A stretch of DNA of 64,000 bases from positions 4,162,501-4,226,500 of the forward strand of contig NZ_CP023278.1 in the NCBI RefSeq assembly GCF_002896875.1, in the 5' to 3' direction. Of this stretch, positions 42,369-52,416 are shown in pieces (positions within the stretch are counted from its first letter, which is position 1; each line of letters opens with the position of its first letter). The notes beneath the pieces were generated by a model that worked only from the letters and a program-made list of their open reading frames with translations, was not told where the DNA came from and did not search any database. The position numbers were made by a program, and so were the translations under genes. The DNA comes from Nostoc sp. CENA543. Lineage in GTDB: Bacteria > Cyanobacteriota > Cyanobacteriia > Cyanobacteriales > Nostocaceae.

Positions 42369-44150
42369 GTGATTGCACCATCACAACCCCAGGAAAATTC
42401 CTCAAATCAAGCAATCTGGCGTGTTTTGGGGAGTTTGAGAAATTATGGCTTGATTTCTCTGGGGGCTTTGCTAAGTTTATTACTGTTGACAGTTGTTTAT
42501 GCGATAACTCCGCAACTATTTCGTTGGGGAATAGACGAGGGAATTGCCAAGAGAAATTTACAGATAGTTTTATATAGTGCAGCATGGATGGTAGTGGCAG
42601 CGATCGCGCGTGGTGTATTTAGTTTTGGTGAAAGTTATCTGGCAGAAGCAGTATCTCAAGGTGTCGCCTATGACTTACGCAATAAAATTTTCAGCAAAAT
42701 TCAAAATCTGAGTTTTAGCTATCATGATCAGTCCCAGACATCACAACTGTTAACTCGCGTTACCAGTGATATTGAACTCGTCCGTACATTTATCGGGACT
42801 AGTTTGATTCAAGTCATAGCTGGAGTTGTAACATTGGTGGTGGTGGCGGTACTTTTGCTGGTGATGAATTGGGAATTAGCGTTAATTTCCCTGACAGTAG
42901 TACCGGTAGCTTCTTGGTTAATGGCGCGATTTGTCATCGGTAATGATAAATTGTTCGGACAGATCCAGGAACGGCTAGGTAGTCTCAATGCTGTATTACA
43001 AGAGAACCTGATTGGTATTAGAGTCGTTAAAGCCTTTGTGCGGGAATCGGCGGAAAAATCCCGTTATACCAGGCTCAATGATGAATTAGTCTCTGCCAAC
43101 ATGAAGACTATCCGCGCCATCCGCAATACATTTCCGTTTATCTTTCTTTTGAGTAATTTAGTGACGTTGGCGGTGTTTGGTTATGGTGGGGCGCAAGTTA
43201 TTGGTAATAGATTTTCCATTGGCGAACTAGTGGCGTTTAACTCCTACTTAGTGTTGCTTTTTCAGCCCATTTTGCTGATTGGCTTTGCTGCACCTGCGAT
43301 CGCTCAAGCTGCTGCTTCCGCTACAAGAGTTTACGAAGTAGTAGACGCTACAATCGAGATTCGCGATCGCCCAGATGCGATCGCCTTTGATACCTGTGGC
43401 GGTAGAATCACCTTTGAAAACGTCTCTTTTCGTTATCCTGGCGCAGCCATCGAAACTTTAAAGAATGTATCTTTTGAAACTAGACCTAAAGAACTAATTG
43501 CCGTCTTGGGAATGACAGGTTCCGGCAAAAGTACGATTATGAACCTGATTCCCCGCTTTTATGATGTCACCGAGGGCGCGATTCGTATTGATGGTAGAGA
43601 TGTCAAAAATTTTACCCTCAAAAGTTTGAGAAACCACATTGGCATTGTATTTCAAGAAAGTACATTATTTGCCGGTACAATTCGCGAAAATATTGCCTAT
43701 GCTAAACCTAATGCACCATTAGAAGCAGTCATTGAGGTAGCCAAAACTGCCCAAATTCATGATTTCATTACCAGTCTGCCAGATGGCTACGAGACAATTG
43801 TTGGTGAACGTGGCGTAGGGTTATCTGGTGGACAGAAACAACGGATTGCGATCGCGCGGACTTTACTTACCGACTACAGTATTTTAATTTTGGATGATAG
43901 TACCTCTGCGGTTGATGCCAAAACTGCCAGCGAAATCCAAGCCGCATTAGATGAGATGATGCGCCGCAAAGCCTGTGTAACTTTTGTTGTCGCCCAACGC
44001 ATTAGCACCGTCAAAAACGCTGACCGAATTTTTCTCATAGACAAAGGAAAATTAGTAGCCCAAGGCACACATGAAGAATTAATGCAAACCAGCCCACTTT
44101 ATGGAGCGATTTTAGAATCTCAAGTGAAGAAACAAGGCGTAAACGTGTAA
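42369..44150 (+). CDS. heterodimeric ABC exporter half with degenerate catalytic site
   Basis: The start is a GTG at 42369 behind GGGAG. The 593-residue protein has six membrane helices (to about 325) and a nucleotide-binding domain with Walker A GMTGSGKS and signature LSGGQKQR. Walker B reads ILILDDSTSAVD: the catalytic glutamate is aspartate (D510). That is the hallmark of the degenerate-site subunit in heterodimeric exporters such as TM287/288, BmrCD and LmrCD. Its partner is the next gene, whose signature motif is in turn altered. The substrate is unknown; lipids or drugs are usual. Confidence 0.92.
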   Translation: MIAPSQPQENSSNQAIWRVLGSLRNYGLISLGALLSLLLLTVVYAITPQLFRWGIDEGIAKRNLQIVLYSAAWMVVAAIARGVFSFGESYLAEAVSQGVAYDLRNKIFSKIQNLSFSYHDQSQTSQLLTRVTSDIELVRTFIGTSLIQVIAGVVTLVVVAVLLLVMNWELALISLTVVPVASWLMARFVIGNDKLFGQIQERLGSLNAVLQENLIGIRVVKAFVRESAEKSRYTRLNDELVSANMKTIRAIRNTFPFIFLLSNLVTLAVFGYGGAQVIGNRFSIGELVAFNSYLVLLFQPILLIGFAAPAIAQAAASATRVYEVVDATIEIRDRPDAIAFDTCGGRITFENVSFRYPGAAIETLKNVSFETRPKELIAVLGMTGSGKSTIMNLIPRFYDVTEGAIRIDGRDVKNFTLKSLRNHIGIVFQESTLFAGTIRENIAYAKPNAPLEAVIEVAKTAQIHDFITSLPDGYETIVGERGVGLSGGQKQRIAIARTLLTDYSILILDDSTSAVDAKTASEIQAALDEMMRRKACVTFVVAQRISTVKNADRIFLIDKGKLVAQGTHEELMQTSPLYGAILESQVKKQGVNV

Positions 44151-44159
44151 AGGAGACGA

Positions 44160-44345
44160 AGTAATGAGTGCTGTTAGCGGAAGCGGGGCGTTGAGCAGCG
44201 TGCTGAGTAATAAGTAATAAGTAATAAGTAATGAGTAATGAGTAATGAGTGCTGTTAGCTTTCTTCGCGGCGTTTAGCCGGTGCTGAGTAATAACTAATG
44301 ACTAATGACTAATGACTAATGACTAATGACTAATGACTAAGAGGT
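44160..44345. repeat. inverted GTGCTGTTAGC modules and TAATGAC heptamers
   Basis: Two units beginning GTGCTGTTAGC (44168 and 44249) are reverse complements of the 30-base modules at 25691-25848. Between and after them run AAGTAATAAGTAATGAGTAA and ACTAATGACTAATGACTAAT. The tract splits the two genes of one exporter. Confidence 0.9.
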
Positions 44346-44351
44346 AAACCG

Positions 44352-46127
44352 GTGATTGCATCTGAACCAGAAAAAACGCAACAAATGTCAACTCTCCGGC
44401 GTTTTTTACGATACTTTTTACCCTTTCGCAAGGAAATTCCAGTCGCACTGACATTCGTGTTAATTGGTGCTTCCACTCAGGCTTTGGGGCCATTCTTACT
44501 CGGATGGTCAGTTGATAATCTAATTGTCAAGGGAAATTTGCCTGGTTTACTACTATTATTAGGAATACTAGGTTTAATCTACGGTTTTAGTATCTGGGCA
44601 ATTCGGGGTCAAATTATTCGCGTCGGTTGGATTATGCAACGATTACTGGCGCAATTGAGACAAGATATTTTTCTGAAAATTCAAAGTCTACCACTCAGCT
44701 TTTTTGACCGTAGTGAAGCTGGGGATTTAATGAGTCGGTTACTCAATGATGTAAATACCGTCAATCAAGCTTTTGGACAAACTGTTGCTCAAATGTTGGG
44801 TAACGTTTTTAGTTTGGTTGGTATTGTCATTGCCATGCTCTCTATTAATCTACAACTTGGTCTATTGAGTAACTTAGTTGTTCCCCTGATGATTTTTACT
44901 ACTAGCTTGTTTTCACGATGGGCAAGGAGTAAATTTCGAGTGACACGTCAAACTATTGGCGAACTCTCTGCCAAGTTGGAAGAAGATATTGGCAGTGTCA
45001 GAGAAGCACAAGCATTTAATCGTGTACACATTAACATAGCAGAATTTGATCAACTCAACGCCGCTAATCGTGATGCCAACGTCGAAGCAGTAGCGATTAC
45101 CTCTGCTTTTTTACCATCAATTGATTTTCTCAACACCCTAGCTACCGCAGGTGTATTAGCTTATGGTGGCTATCTTGCCGTTACTGGAAGGGCAACAGTA
45201 GGCGTAGTCACATCTTTTTTATTGTATGTGCAGCAGTTTTTTCGCCCTATCCAAATCCTCAGTCAGTTTTACACCCAAGCCCAATCTGCATTCGCGGGAC
45301 TGGATCGAATTTTTCTGTTGTTAGATGAACCATCACTATTGCAAGACGCTCCTGACGCGATGACAATGCCTACTATTCAGGGTGAGGTCATCTTTGAGAA
45401 TGTCAAGTTTGGCTATAATCCAGAACAAATGGTACTAAAAGGTGTAAATTTACACGCTCATCCAGGAGAAATGGTGGCATTAGTAGGACACACTGGCTCA
45501 GGTAAAACCACCATTATTAATATGATATTGCGTTTTTATGATGTTTCGGATGGTGCTGTCAAAATAGATAGCATAGATGTCCGTAGTGTTACACAAGCGA
45601 GTCTGCGCCGTCAGATTGGCATTGTCTTACAAGATAATATTTTATTTAGTGGCACTGTAGCGGAAAATATTGCTTTTGGTGCGCCGTATGCTACCCAAGC
45701 TGAGATTGAAGCGGCAGCACAATTAGCCAATGTGCATGAGTTTATTACTTCTCTACCACAGGGTTACACAACTCAGTTAGGGGAACGAGGCGCACCTTTG
45801 AGCCAAGGACAAAGACAACTGATTAGTATTGCTCGTGCGGTGTTAATTAATCCCCGCATCTTGATTTTAGATGAAGCAACCAGTAGCATAGACACTCGTA
45901 CAGAAGCCCTAGTACAAGATGCGATCGCTCGTTTATTAAAAGGTCGTACCAGCTTCGTCATTGCTCACCGTCTCAGTACCGTCACCCAGGCTGATCAGGT
46001 GTTAGTAATGCAGCAAGGTCAAATTGTTGAAAGAGGGACTCATGCTCAACTGATTGAGCAACAAGGTGTTTATGCTAATCTCTATGCTCTCCAGTTAGGT
46101 GCGACAACCACAATGGAAGTTCATTGA
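44352..46127 (+). CDS. heterodimeric ABC exporter half with consensus Walker B
   Basis: The start is a GTG at 44352 preceded by AGAGG. The 591-residue half transporter has six membrane helices and an ATPase domain with Walker A GHTGSGKT, Walker B ILILDEATSSID with catalytic E508, and switch H in IAHRLS. Its signature is LSQGQRQL rather than LSGGQ, so the site it forms with the partner's Walker motifs is doubly non-consensus, while the other site has consensus catalytic residues. The membrane part SFFDRSEAGDLMSRLLNDVN is typical of the family. Confidence 0.92.
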   Translation: MIASEPEKTQQMSTLRRFLRYFLPFRKEIPVALTFVLIGASTQALGPFLLGWSVDNLIVKGNLPGLLLLLGILGLIYGFSIWAIRGQIIRVGWIMQRLLAQLRQDIFLKIQSLPLSFFDRSEAGDLMSRLLNDVNTVNQAFGQTVAQMLGNVFSLVGIVIAMLSINLQLGLLSNLVVPLMIFTTSLFSRWARSKFRVTRQTIGELSAKLEEDIGSVREAQAFNRVHINIAEFDQLNAANRDANVEAVAITSAFLPSIDFLNTLATAGVLAYGGYLAVTGRATVGVVTSFLLYVQQFFRPIQILSQFYTQAQSAFAGLDRIFLLLDEPSLLQDAPDAMTMPTIQGEVIFENVKFGYNPEQMVLKGVNLHAHPGEMVALVGHTGSGKTTIINMILRFYDVSDGAVKIDSIDVRSVTQASLRRQIGIVLQDNILFSGTVAENIAFGAPYATQAEIEAAAQLANVHEFITSLPQGYTTQLGERGAPLSQGQRQLISIARAVLINPRILILDEATSSIDTRTEALVQDAIARLLKGRTSFVIAHRLSTVTQADQVLVMQQGQIVERGTHAQLIEQQGVYANLYALQLGATTTMEVH

Positions 46128-46344
46128 GTTTCTGAGTTTGAGATTTTGAGTGTTAATGGAGAATAGGAACTGTGGGCGACGGGAAATTTCAGCATAATTA
46201 CAATAATAGAATACTTTTCCCAAGAATAGAAAAGACCTGAGCAAAACCCTCAAAGTAAAGTTTAAGACATGACAACATCTTGAAACTAAAAACATCAAGA
46301 ATTAATTGGCATTACAAGTAATACAAATAATCTTGGGAATTTCC

Positions 46345-46581
46345 ATGTCCGAACCTATAATTGTTGACAAAAAACCTACGCTTGTAAAACTACAACCAGG
46401 CAAATATTTTTGGTGTAGTTGCGGACAATCTACAAATCAACCTTTTTGTGATGGTTCTCATAAAGGCACAAATTTTCAACCGTTAGCTTTTGAAATTACA
46501 GAAGAAAAACAGGTGGCATTGTGTCTGTGTAAACACACTAACAATACTCCTTTTTGCGATGGTAGTCATAAATCACTCTAA
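46345..46581 (+). CDS. CDGSH iron-sulfur domain protein with two clusters
   Basis: The ATG at 46345 (MSEPIIVDKKPTLVKLQPG) is preferred to a start 13 codons upstream. The 78-residue protein holds two complete CDGSH motifs, CSCGQSTNQPFCDGSH and CLCKHTNNTPFCDGSH, each giving three cysteines and one histidine for a labile [2Fe-2S] cluster. Proteins of this size with two motifs belong to the MitoNEET-related class 3 family. The role is electron or cluster transfer; the partners are unknown. Confidence 0.9.
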   Translation: MSEPIIVDKKPTLVKLQPGKYFWCSCGQSTNQPFCDGSHKGTNFQPLAFEITEEKQVALCLCKHTNNTPFCDGSHKSL

Positions 46582-46743
46582 AATTCAGGGGCTGTCAATA
46601 AGGGGTATAGGGGAGAATGAAAAAAGCAATAATAGACAAGAATAATGCTGGCGAAGAATTGTAACCTTTCGTAGAAGTAACTCCTATGAAAAACCAATGA
46701 TCGCCCCGTCAGGGGGAAGTTGAAAATATTTAACCCCCTATCT

Positions 46744-48345
46744 ATGAACGCAAAAAAATCTATTTTTTCCCCTATATCCCTGCTGACATTAGTTAAATCA
46801 ATCTGGTGTTTGTGTTTAATATTGCCGAATAATGACGCGCTAGCACAATCAAGTCTAGACATTGATAGTTCTGAAACAGAAACGACTCTAGAACAAGTTA
46901 CCTCTGTCAGCCAATTACAAGATGTACAACCCCAAGACTGGGCGTTTGCCGCTCTCCAGTCGTTAGTTGAGCGTTATGGTGTAATTGCAGGTTATCCCAA
47001 TGGAACTTTTCGGGGTAGCCGCGCCATGAGTCGCTATGAATTTGCGGCTGGGATCAATGCGGTATTAGAGCAAGTAAATGAGTTAATTCGCAAAGGCAAA
47101 TCAGATTTAGTTGCATCTGAAGATTTAGAGAAATTACGAAGACTGCAAACAATATTTGCTCCAGAATTAGCTACATTGCGAGGAAGGGTAGATAACCTCG
47201 AAGCTCAAAATGCAATGCTAGAACCCAATCAGTTTTCCACTACGACAAAACTACAGGGTCAGGCTATCTTTGCATTCAACATTGGGGGATTTGCTGGTGA
47301 TAGAATTATTGCCCCCAGAGGTAGGGTAATTGCTGATAATGACCCCAATGCAACCTTGATTTATCGACTCAGTTTGGACTTAAACACCAGCTTTTATGGC
47401 ACAGATTTATTAAAAGTTCGCTTAGTTACAGGTAGTGATGGTGCCAACGATAACGCGGGTGGATATCTTGAGCCTAATTTGGGGAGTACCTTAGATTTTT
47501 CTATTCCAGGACGGAATGATCAATTAAGTATAGGAAGGCTGTACTACACTTTTAAACCTATTGAAGATTTGCAAGTTACTATCGGCCCTGCAATTGTTGC
47601 TCCTGATTTTGTTGATCAAAATCGTTATGCCAACATCAGCTTTTTAGACTTTTCTACTCAGGCTTTAGTTAACAACTATATATTACTTCCCAGACCGGCA
47701 GGGGCGGGTGCTTTTATTAATTGGCAACCAAAAGCCAGTCCCTTTAAATTAAGAGCATTATACGTTGCAGGAGATGCCACTGATTCGTTACCAGAGAACC
47801 GAAGATTAATCGGTGGTGGTGCGGCTGAAGATATTCGTTTATTCCCCACAGCTGGCGGTGGTGCGGATGGTGGTTTGTTTGGTGATCCCTACCAAGGCTT
47901 TGTAGAACTGGAATATACGCCTAGTAAAACTTTGGCGGTACGTTTGCAATATAGTGGCGGTAGGCTATTTGGTAGTAGTTTTAATGGTGTTGGTGTCAAT
48001 TTTGATCTAGCTTTGAATAATCGTGTGGGTGTTTTTGGTCGTTATGGTTATGCTAGTTATCCTGATACCAGCTTAGGTGATATCAATCCACATTATTGGA
48101 TGGCTGGGTTAGGATTTCGAGATTTGTTTATGGAAAGAGCGATCGCGGGTATTGCAATTGGGCAACCTTTCATTGAAAATGCTGTGGGGGATAGTACACA
48201 GATGAATTTTGAAGCTTTCTATAACTTTCCTGTGACTGATCATATCCGAGTTACACCTTTAATTCAGGTAATAGCTCATCCGAGTAATCAAGATAGTAAC
48301 GGCACAATTATTACCGGCACTTTGCGGACAGTATTTGCTTTGTAA
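46744..48345 (+). CDS. SLH-domain OprB family porin
   Basis: The ATG at 46744 gives MNAKKSIFSPISLLTLVKSI and a signal peptide ending NDALAQ; the frame extends eight codons to a TTG. The product of about 533 residues has one SLH domain (about 55-110, VQPQDWAFAALQSLVERYGV then GYPNGTFRGSRAMSRYEFAA), a coiled-coil segment, and an OprB-like barrel to the C-terminus (ending RTVFAL). This SLH-coil-porin layout is the main outer-membrane porin type of cyanobacteria, where the SLH domain binds peptidoglycan-linked polymer. Confidence 0.92.
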   Translation: MNAKKSIFSPISLLTLVKSIWCLCLILPNNDALAQSSLDIDSSETETTLEQVTSVSQLQDVQPQDWAFAALQSLVERYGVIAGYPNGTFRGSRAMSRYEFAAGINAVLEQVNELIRKGKSDLVASEDLEKLRRLQTIFAPELATLRGRVDNLEAQNAMLEPNQFSTTTKLQGQAIFAFNIGGFAGDRIIAPRGRVIADNDPNATLIYRLSLDLNTSFYGTDLLKVRLVTGSDGANDNAGGYLEPNLGSTLDFSIPGRNDQLSIGRLYYTFKPIEDLQVTIGPAIVAPDFVDQNRYANISFLDFSTQALVNNYILLPRPAGAGAFINWQPKASPFKLRALYVAGDATDSLPENRRLIGGGAAEDIRLFPTAGGGADGGLFGDPYQGFVELEYTPSKTLAVRLQYSGGRLFGSSFNGVGVNFDLALNNRVGVFGRYGYASYPDTSLGDINPHYWMAGLGFRDLFMERAIAGIAIGQPFIENAVGDSTQMNFEAFYNFPVTDHIRVTPLIQVIAHPSNQDSNGTIITGTLRTVFAL

Positions 48346-48512
48346 GCTGGAGGATAGCGATCGCACCTGGGATGGTAAATAATAATGTCTGACAAAGCCT
48401 GAGTCGAAATCGCTGCACCGTTGGCTTAACTCCCGACAACACTTTTTTGTTTACCAGTCAACTACACTAAAATAGTTCCAATTTCCATCAATAACTCCAG
48501 TACAGCCAAATT

Positions 48513-49874
48513 ATGAGATTTGCAGCAGTCTCACTCCAGTACGACTTTTTACCGCGATTTTACAAAATGGCAAGCATCAACGTGCTTTCTAACATGATGG
48601 TTCCTCTCGCGGGGATTGTTGATATCGCCTTTTTGGGTCATTTAGCAGATATCCGTCACCTGGCGGGAGTTATCCTCGCCACAATACTTTTTGACTATCT
48701 TTATCGCGTGTTAAAGTTCTTACGCTCTAGTGTCAATGCTCTCACCGCTCAAGCTGTGGGCATGGATGATCACAAAACCATATTATTAGTAGGAATGCGG
48801 AGTGCTTTAATTGCGCTAGGACTGGGGTTAGTGATCCTGTTGCTGCAATACCCTATCCAAAAGCTAGGCTTTTGGATTTTAAGCGGTTCACCAGAAATTG
48901 AAAGTTCTGGAACAGATTATTTTTATGCGAGAATTTGGGCAGCTCCGGCGGTGTTACTCAACTTTGTCTTAATTGGTTGGTTCACGGGACGAGAAAAGAA
49001 TAGTTTGGTGTTGCTCATATCTCTCATTGGCAATGGTTCTAATGTGCTGTTGGACTATTTAATGATTGTCCAATGGGGTTGGGAAAGTATGGGTGCAGGA
49101 CTAGCAACAGCAATCAGTCAATATTTAGCACTGTTGACTGGTTTAGTGGGTGTTTGCTTCACCATTGAATGGTCAAAAGTACAAGCTGCCTTGGAAGAGG
49201 TGTTTGATTGGCTGGCGTTGAAAGATACTGTTGTCCTCAAGACAAACATTTTGGTACGGTTTTTAGTCTTGATTTCCACCTATGCCATCTTTACTAATTT
49301 GAGTGCCACAATGGGGACAATTACCTTAGCAGAGAATGGGTTATTGTTGCAAATTGCTATATTGAGTCAGTTCACCATTCAAGGCGTAGGTCTGACTACA
49401 CAAACTTTAACCGGAAATTTTCAGGGTAAAGGCACAACAGAGAAGATGTTACCACTGTTAACTATTTCTGTGATCACCAGTTTATTTATTTCCCTGGGTT
49501 TTGCGATCGCTGCTGTGATTTTCCCAGATACAATATTTGGTATTCTAACCAGTCATACAGAAGTTAACGAACACATTAGCAGTTATGCGATTTGGTTACT
49601 GCCACTTTTAGCTTTAACTGCGATCGCTTTTATGTTAGAAGGATACTTTATCGGTTTAAAAGAAGGCGCAACCATCCGCAACGCCGTACTTTTAGCCTTT
49701 GGATTCGGTTTTGCACCACTAGCAGCTACAGCTTGGTATCTGCAAAACAATCATCTTTTATGGGTGTCTTTAATTGCTTACATGAGCATGATGATTGTGG
49801 TTCTGGGTTTGAAATTACCTAAGACACTGGAAAACAAAATACCCAGTCCAGATTTATTAGGGACTTCCAACTAA
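48513..49874 (+). CDS. MATE family efflux transporter (DinF-like)
   Basis: The 453-residue protein has twelve predicted helices and the MATE N-terminal pattern, with NVLSNMMVPLAGIVDIAFLG then AGVILATILFDYLYRVLKFL. The second half repeats the fold with QFTIQGVGLTTQTLTGNFQG. DinF-type MATE proteins export cationic compounds in exchange for protons or sodium. It has its own spacing from the porin gene (167 bases) and is probably separate. Confidence 0.9.
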   Translation: MRFAAVSLQYDFLPRFYKMASINVLSNMMVPLAGIVDIAFLGHLADIRHLAGVILATILFDYLYRVLKFLRSSVNALTAQAVGMDDHKTILLVGMRSALIALGLGLVILLLQYPIQKLGFWILSGSPEIESSGTDYFYARIWAAPAVLLNFVLIGWFTGREKNSLVLLISLIGNGSNVLLDYLMIVQWGWESMGAGLATAISQYLALLTGLVGVCFTIEWSKVQAALEEVFDWLALKDTVVLKTNILVRFLVLISTYAIFTNLSATMGTITLAENGLLLQIAILSQFTIQGVGLTTQTLTGNFQGKGTTEKMLPLLTISVITSLFISLGFAIAAVIFPDTIFGILTSHTEVNEHISSYAIWLLPLLALTAIAFMLEGYFIGLKEGATIRNAVLLAFGFGFAPLAATAWYLQNNHLLWVSLIAYMSMMIVVLGLKLPKTLENKIPSPDLLGTSN

Positions 49875-50898
49875 AAAATATTCTATCTTTTTGGGGTGCA
49901 GAGGGAGCAAGAATCTGAATCGTTACTAAAAAAGTCCATTCGCTCATATTCCCTCTATAAGTGACTCTTTCTCTGCATATTGTCCCATTTTTCCTCCTTG
50001 CTCCTCCGCAATTGCTCTAATTGGGCAAAGCTCTAGACTGCATTGTTTTCCGCTCCCCTGCCTCTTTTGACCGACTTTTAACTAAGCTGTCTTGATTTAT
50101 GTAGTAATGACTAAATGCACAGTAAAGGTAGTGTAAAGTTAGGAAAAAAATCCCAAAAGTAAATTGTCTTACTGTAAACTCTCATTTAGTAAAGTACATT
50201 GATGTATAAAAAGCTGTGTGACTATGAAAAAAATCAATCAAGACCCAAAATTAAAAAATAATTAATATTTGACGACATCTAAAGAAAATTTACTATGTAT
50301 AATTACTAGTAAAGCCAAAGTAAAGACTTTAATAGGTATACTTATTGAGTTTGTGTGTTTTCCCTCGGTAATGACATTAGGTATTTCAGTAATGAAATCC
50401 ACTTACCGATCAATATAAATGAATAAAATATATTACCAACCATCCAAAAATCACTATATACGTTCTTGTGTCTCACCTTTACATAGAAACGTGATATCAG
50501 ACGGATGACACAAGTAACAATCACCTCATGCAAATATGATTTTTTGAGTCATTCATCCAGAAAAACTGACTTTAAAAAATTAACGGTAATGTAACTTAAA
50601 ACTTTTGTTGATACCAAATGGTCGAGTTGACAGTGTGCAGAATGATCAAGCTAAAAGCTGAACTCATATTTAGTACACGTAGCTTAATAAGAATCTCAGG
50701 AAAATTCATGATCTAAATTGTCAGTACGTCTAGTCACAAAGTTTGATATATTTCGATAGCAATGAAATTAGACAACTAAAATTATGATTTAAGTGACTTA
50801 GGTAATGATCTTTGATCGCAGTCTCTCATATTTATCTTTCTGGCATCCTTATTAAGCCCATTTATTAAAAAATATTAAAAATTTTGGATAAGTGACTA
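49875..50898. other. 1-kb AT-rich region without a credible gene
   Basis: The longest frame is 63 codons on the minus strand with no start signal or recognisable domain. The sequence is strongly AT-rich with many short A/T runs, no STRR arrays and no HIP1 octamer, unlike most other spacers of this window. It must hold the promoter of the histidine kinase gene. I could not define a terminator, operator or RNA gene in it. Confidence 0.4.
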
Positions 50899-52416
50899 AT
50901 GCAGGAATCTTTAATTAATAATCACTTAGTTCGCCAGCCTTCATTGAAGCTAATGAAGCAATGGCAAGCAAAGTTTCTCAAATGGAAAACTTGTGTATTT
51001 ACGCCTATATATGGCAGTTCTTTAATTGTGGTATTGCTGATATTTGGACAGCAAGCCTCTAGTTTGTGGATATCATTGCTAACTTACCAAACACATCAAA
51101 AGATTAACCAAGCTTTAACTATACAAAATGAAGAAGAAAATCTTCTCAAAGGTTTGGTAAGAGAGGAAAAAGCAATCCTCACTACAGTGAATCACCAGGC
51201 AAACACTCTTGTTGAGGATAATCTCAACAGATTGTACAACTATTTGCAAGACCAACCCCAACACCTCCAAAAACTCGATAAAATCAAATTTATCTATGAA
51301 AGTTTACGAGCTTCTTTGCCAAGTAGCTATGCCATAAAACACACCTATGCAGGTGAAATACGTGCTGAAATCAACAATTTGATCGAATTACAAGATCAAC
51401 TGATTTTTGAATATAAAAATTGGTTACAACAACTTGACAAGATTAACACCAATATCAACCTTATCAGCACTATATTAATCTTATTAGGAGTAAGTTTACA
51501 TATTTGGTTTCTGCACGAGCGAATTCAAATTCCCCTCCGCAAATTAACAACAATGGGAAAAATGTGGCGAGATGAAAATTTAGAGCCGCAGTTTTGTAGT
51601 GCTACTACTGAAATTAGTGATCTCGCACAACTTATTAAAGATATCACTAAAGAAGCTAGCGATCGCCAACAGCAAGCTCAAGTTAAAAACCAACAATTAG
51701 AAGAAATGATTTTGGCTCTCTCCCATGACTTGCGTACACCGTTAATTGCGACTCGCAGCACTATAGATGGGATGCTTAAGGGAGCATTTGGCCCTATTAA
51801 TGATAACTGGCAAGAATTATTTGAAGATTATCGCCAAGCTAATGAAGACTTACTCAAACTCATAGAAAGACTATTAGATATATCTCGTTACGAAAATGGC
51901 CAGAAAAATCATCTCAGAAGTGATCAATTGTGTTGGCAAAAGATTTTTGATAAGGTCATCTCTTTAGTAAAAGTCAATGACCATCAAAAAACGTTGAATT
52001 ATCAATATTATATTTCCCCTAATCTACCCACAGTTTACGGAGATGAATTAGAGATTCAAAGAGTTGTGCAGAACTTAGTAGATAACGCTGCTAGAGCTAG
52101 TGAGCCAAATCAAGAGATTGTTTTGGAGGTGATGAACTCTGGTAACGCCGAAGTAAAAGTTGCAGTACGGGATCAAGGTGTAGGAATTGCACCCAAAGAC
52201 CAAGAAAAACTCTTTCATCGTTTTATTCAAGGACAAAGCCGACGTGGACGTTCCGGACTTGGCTTATACTTGTGCCGTCAAATCATCGAAGCTCACAGTG
52301 GGACTATCTGCGTAGAAAGTTCTTTGGGGAAAGGTAGTACATTTTGGTTTACTCTTCCTGTAACCACATCCAAAACTGTTGACCAATCAGAAAATAACCT
52401 ATGGAACAAGAAATGA
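50899..52416 (+). CDS. sensor histidine kinase
   Basis: The 505-residue kinase has a helix near 35-60, an extracytoplasmic helical sensor part (to about 190), a second helix near 193-212 (STILILLGVSLHIWFLHERI), a HAMP-like linker, the H-box LALSHDLRTPLIATRS with the phosphorylatable histidine near 276, N-box LVDNAARASEP, G1 RDQGVGIAP and G2 GRSGLGLYL. All catalytic boxes are intact. The gene overlaps the response regulator by 16 bases, so the two are translationally coupled. The signal is unknown. It lies upstream of the NRPS-PKS locus, which it might control. Confidence 0.93.
   Translation: MQESLINNHLVRQPSLKLMKQWQAKFLKWKTCVFTPIYGSSLIVVLLIFGQQASSLWISLLTYQTHQKINQALTIQNEEENLLKGLVREEKAILTTVNHQANTLVEDNLNRLYNYLQDQPQHLQKLDKIKFIYESLRASLPSSYAIKHTYAGEIRAEINNLIELQDQLIFEYKNWLQQLDKINTNINLISTILILLGVSLHIWFLHERIQIPLRKLTTMGKMWRDENLEPQFCSATTEISDLAQLIKDITKEASDRQQQAQVKNQQLEEMILALSHDLRTPLIATRSTIDGMLKGAFGPINDNWQELFEDYRQANEDLLKLIERLLDISRYENGQKNHLRSDQLCWQKIFDKVISLVKVNDHQKTLNYQYYISPNLPTVYGDELEIQRVVQNLVDNAARASEPNQEIVLEVMNSGNAEVKVAVRDQGVGIAPKDQEKLFHRFIQGQSRRGRSGLGLYLCRQIIEAHSGTICVESSLGKGSTFWFTLPVTTSKTVDQSENNLWNKK

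Noticed and set aside
50342-50533. 63-codon minus-strand frame in the 1-kb gap
   Set aside because: No start signal, no domain, AT-rich background; chance frame.
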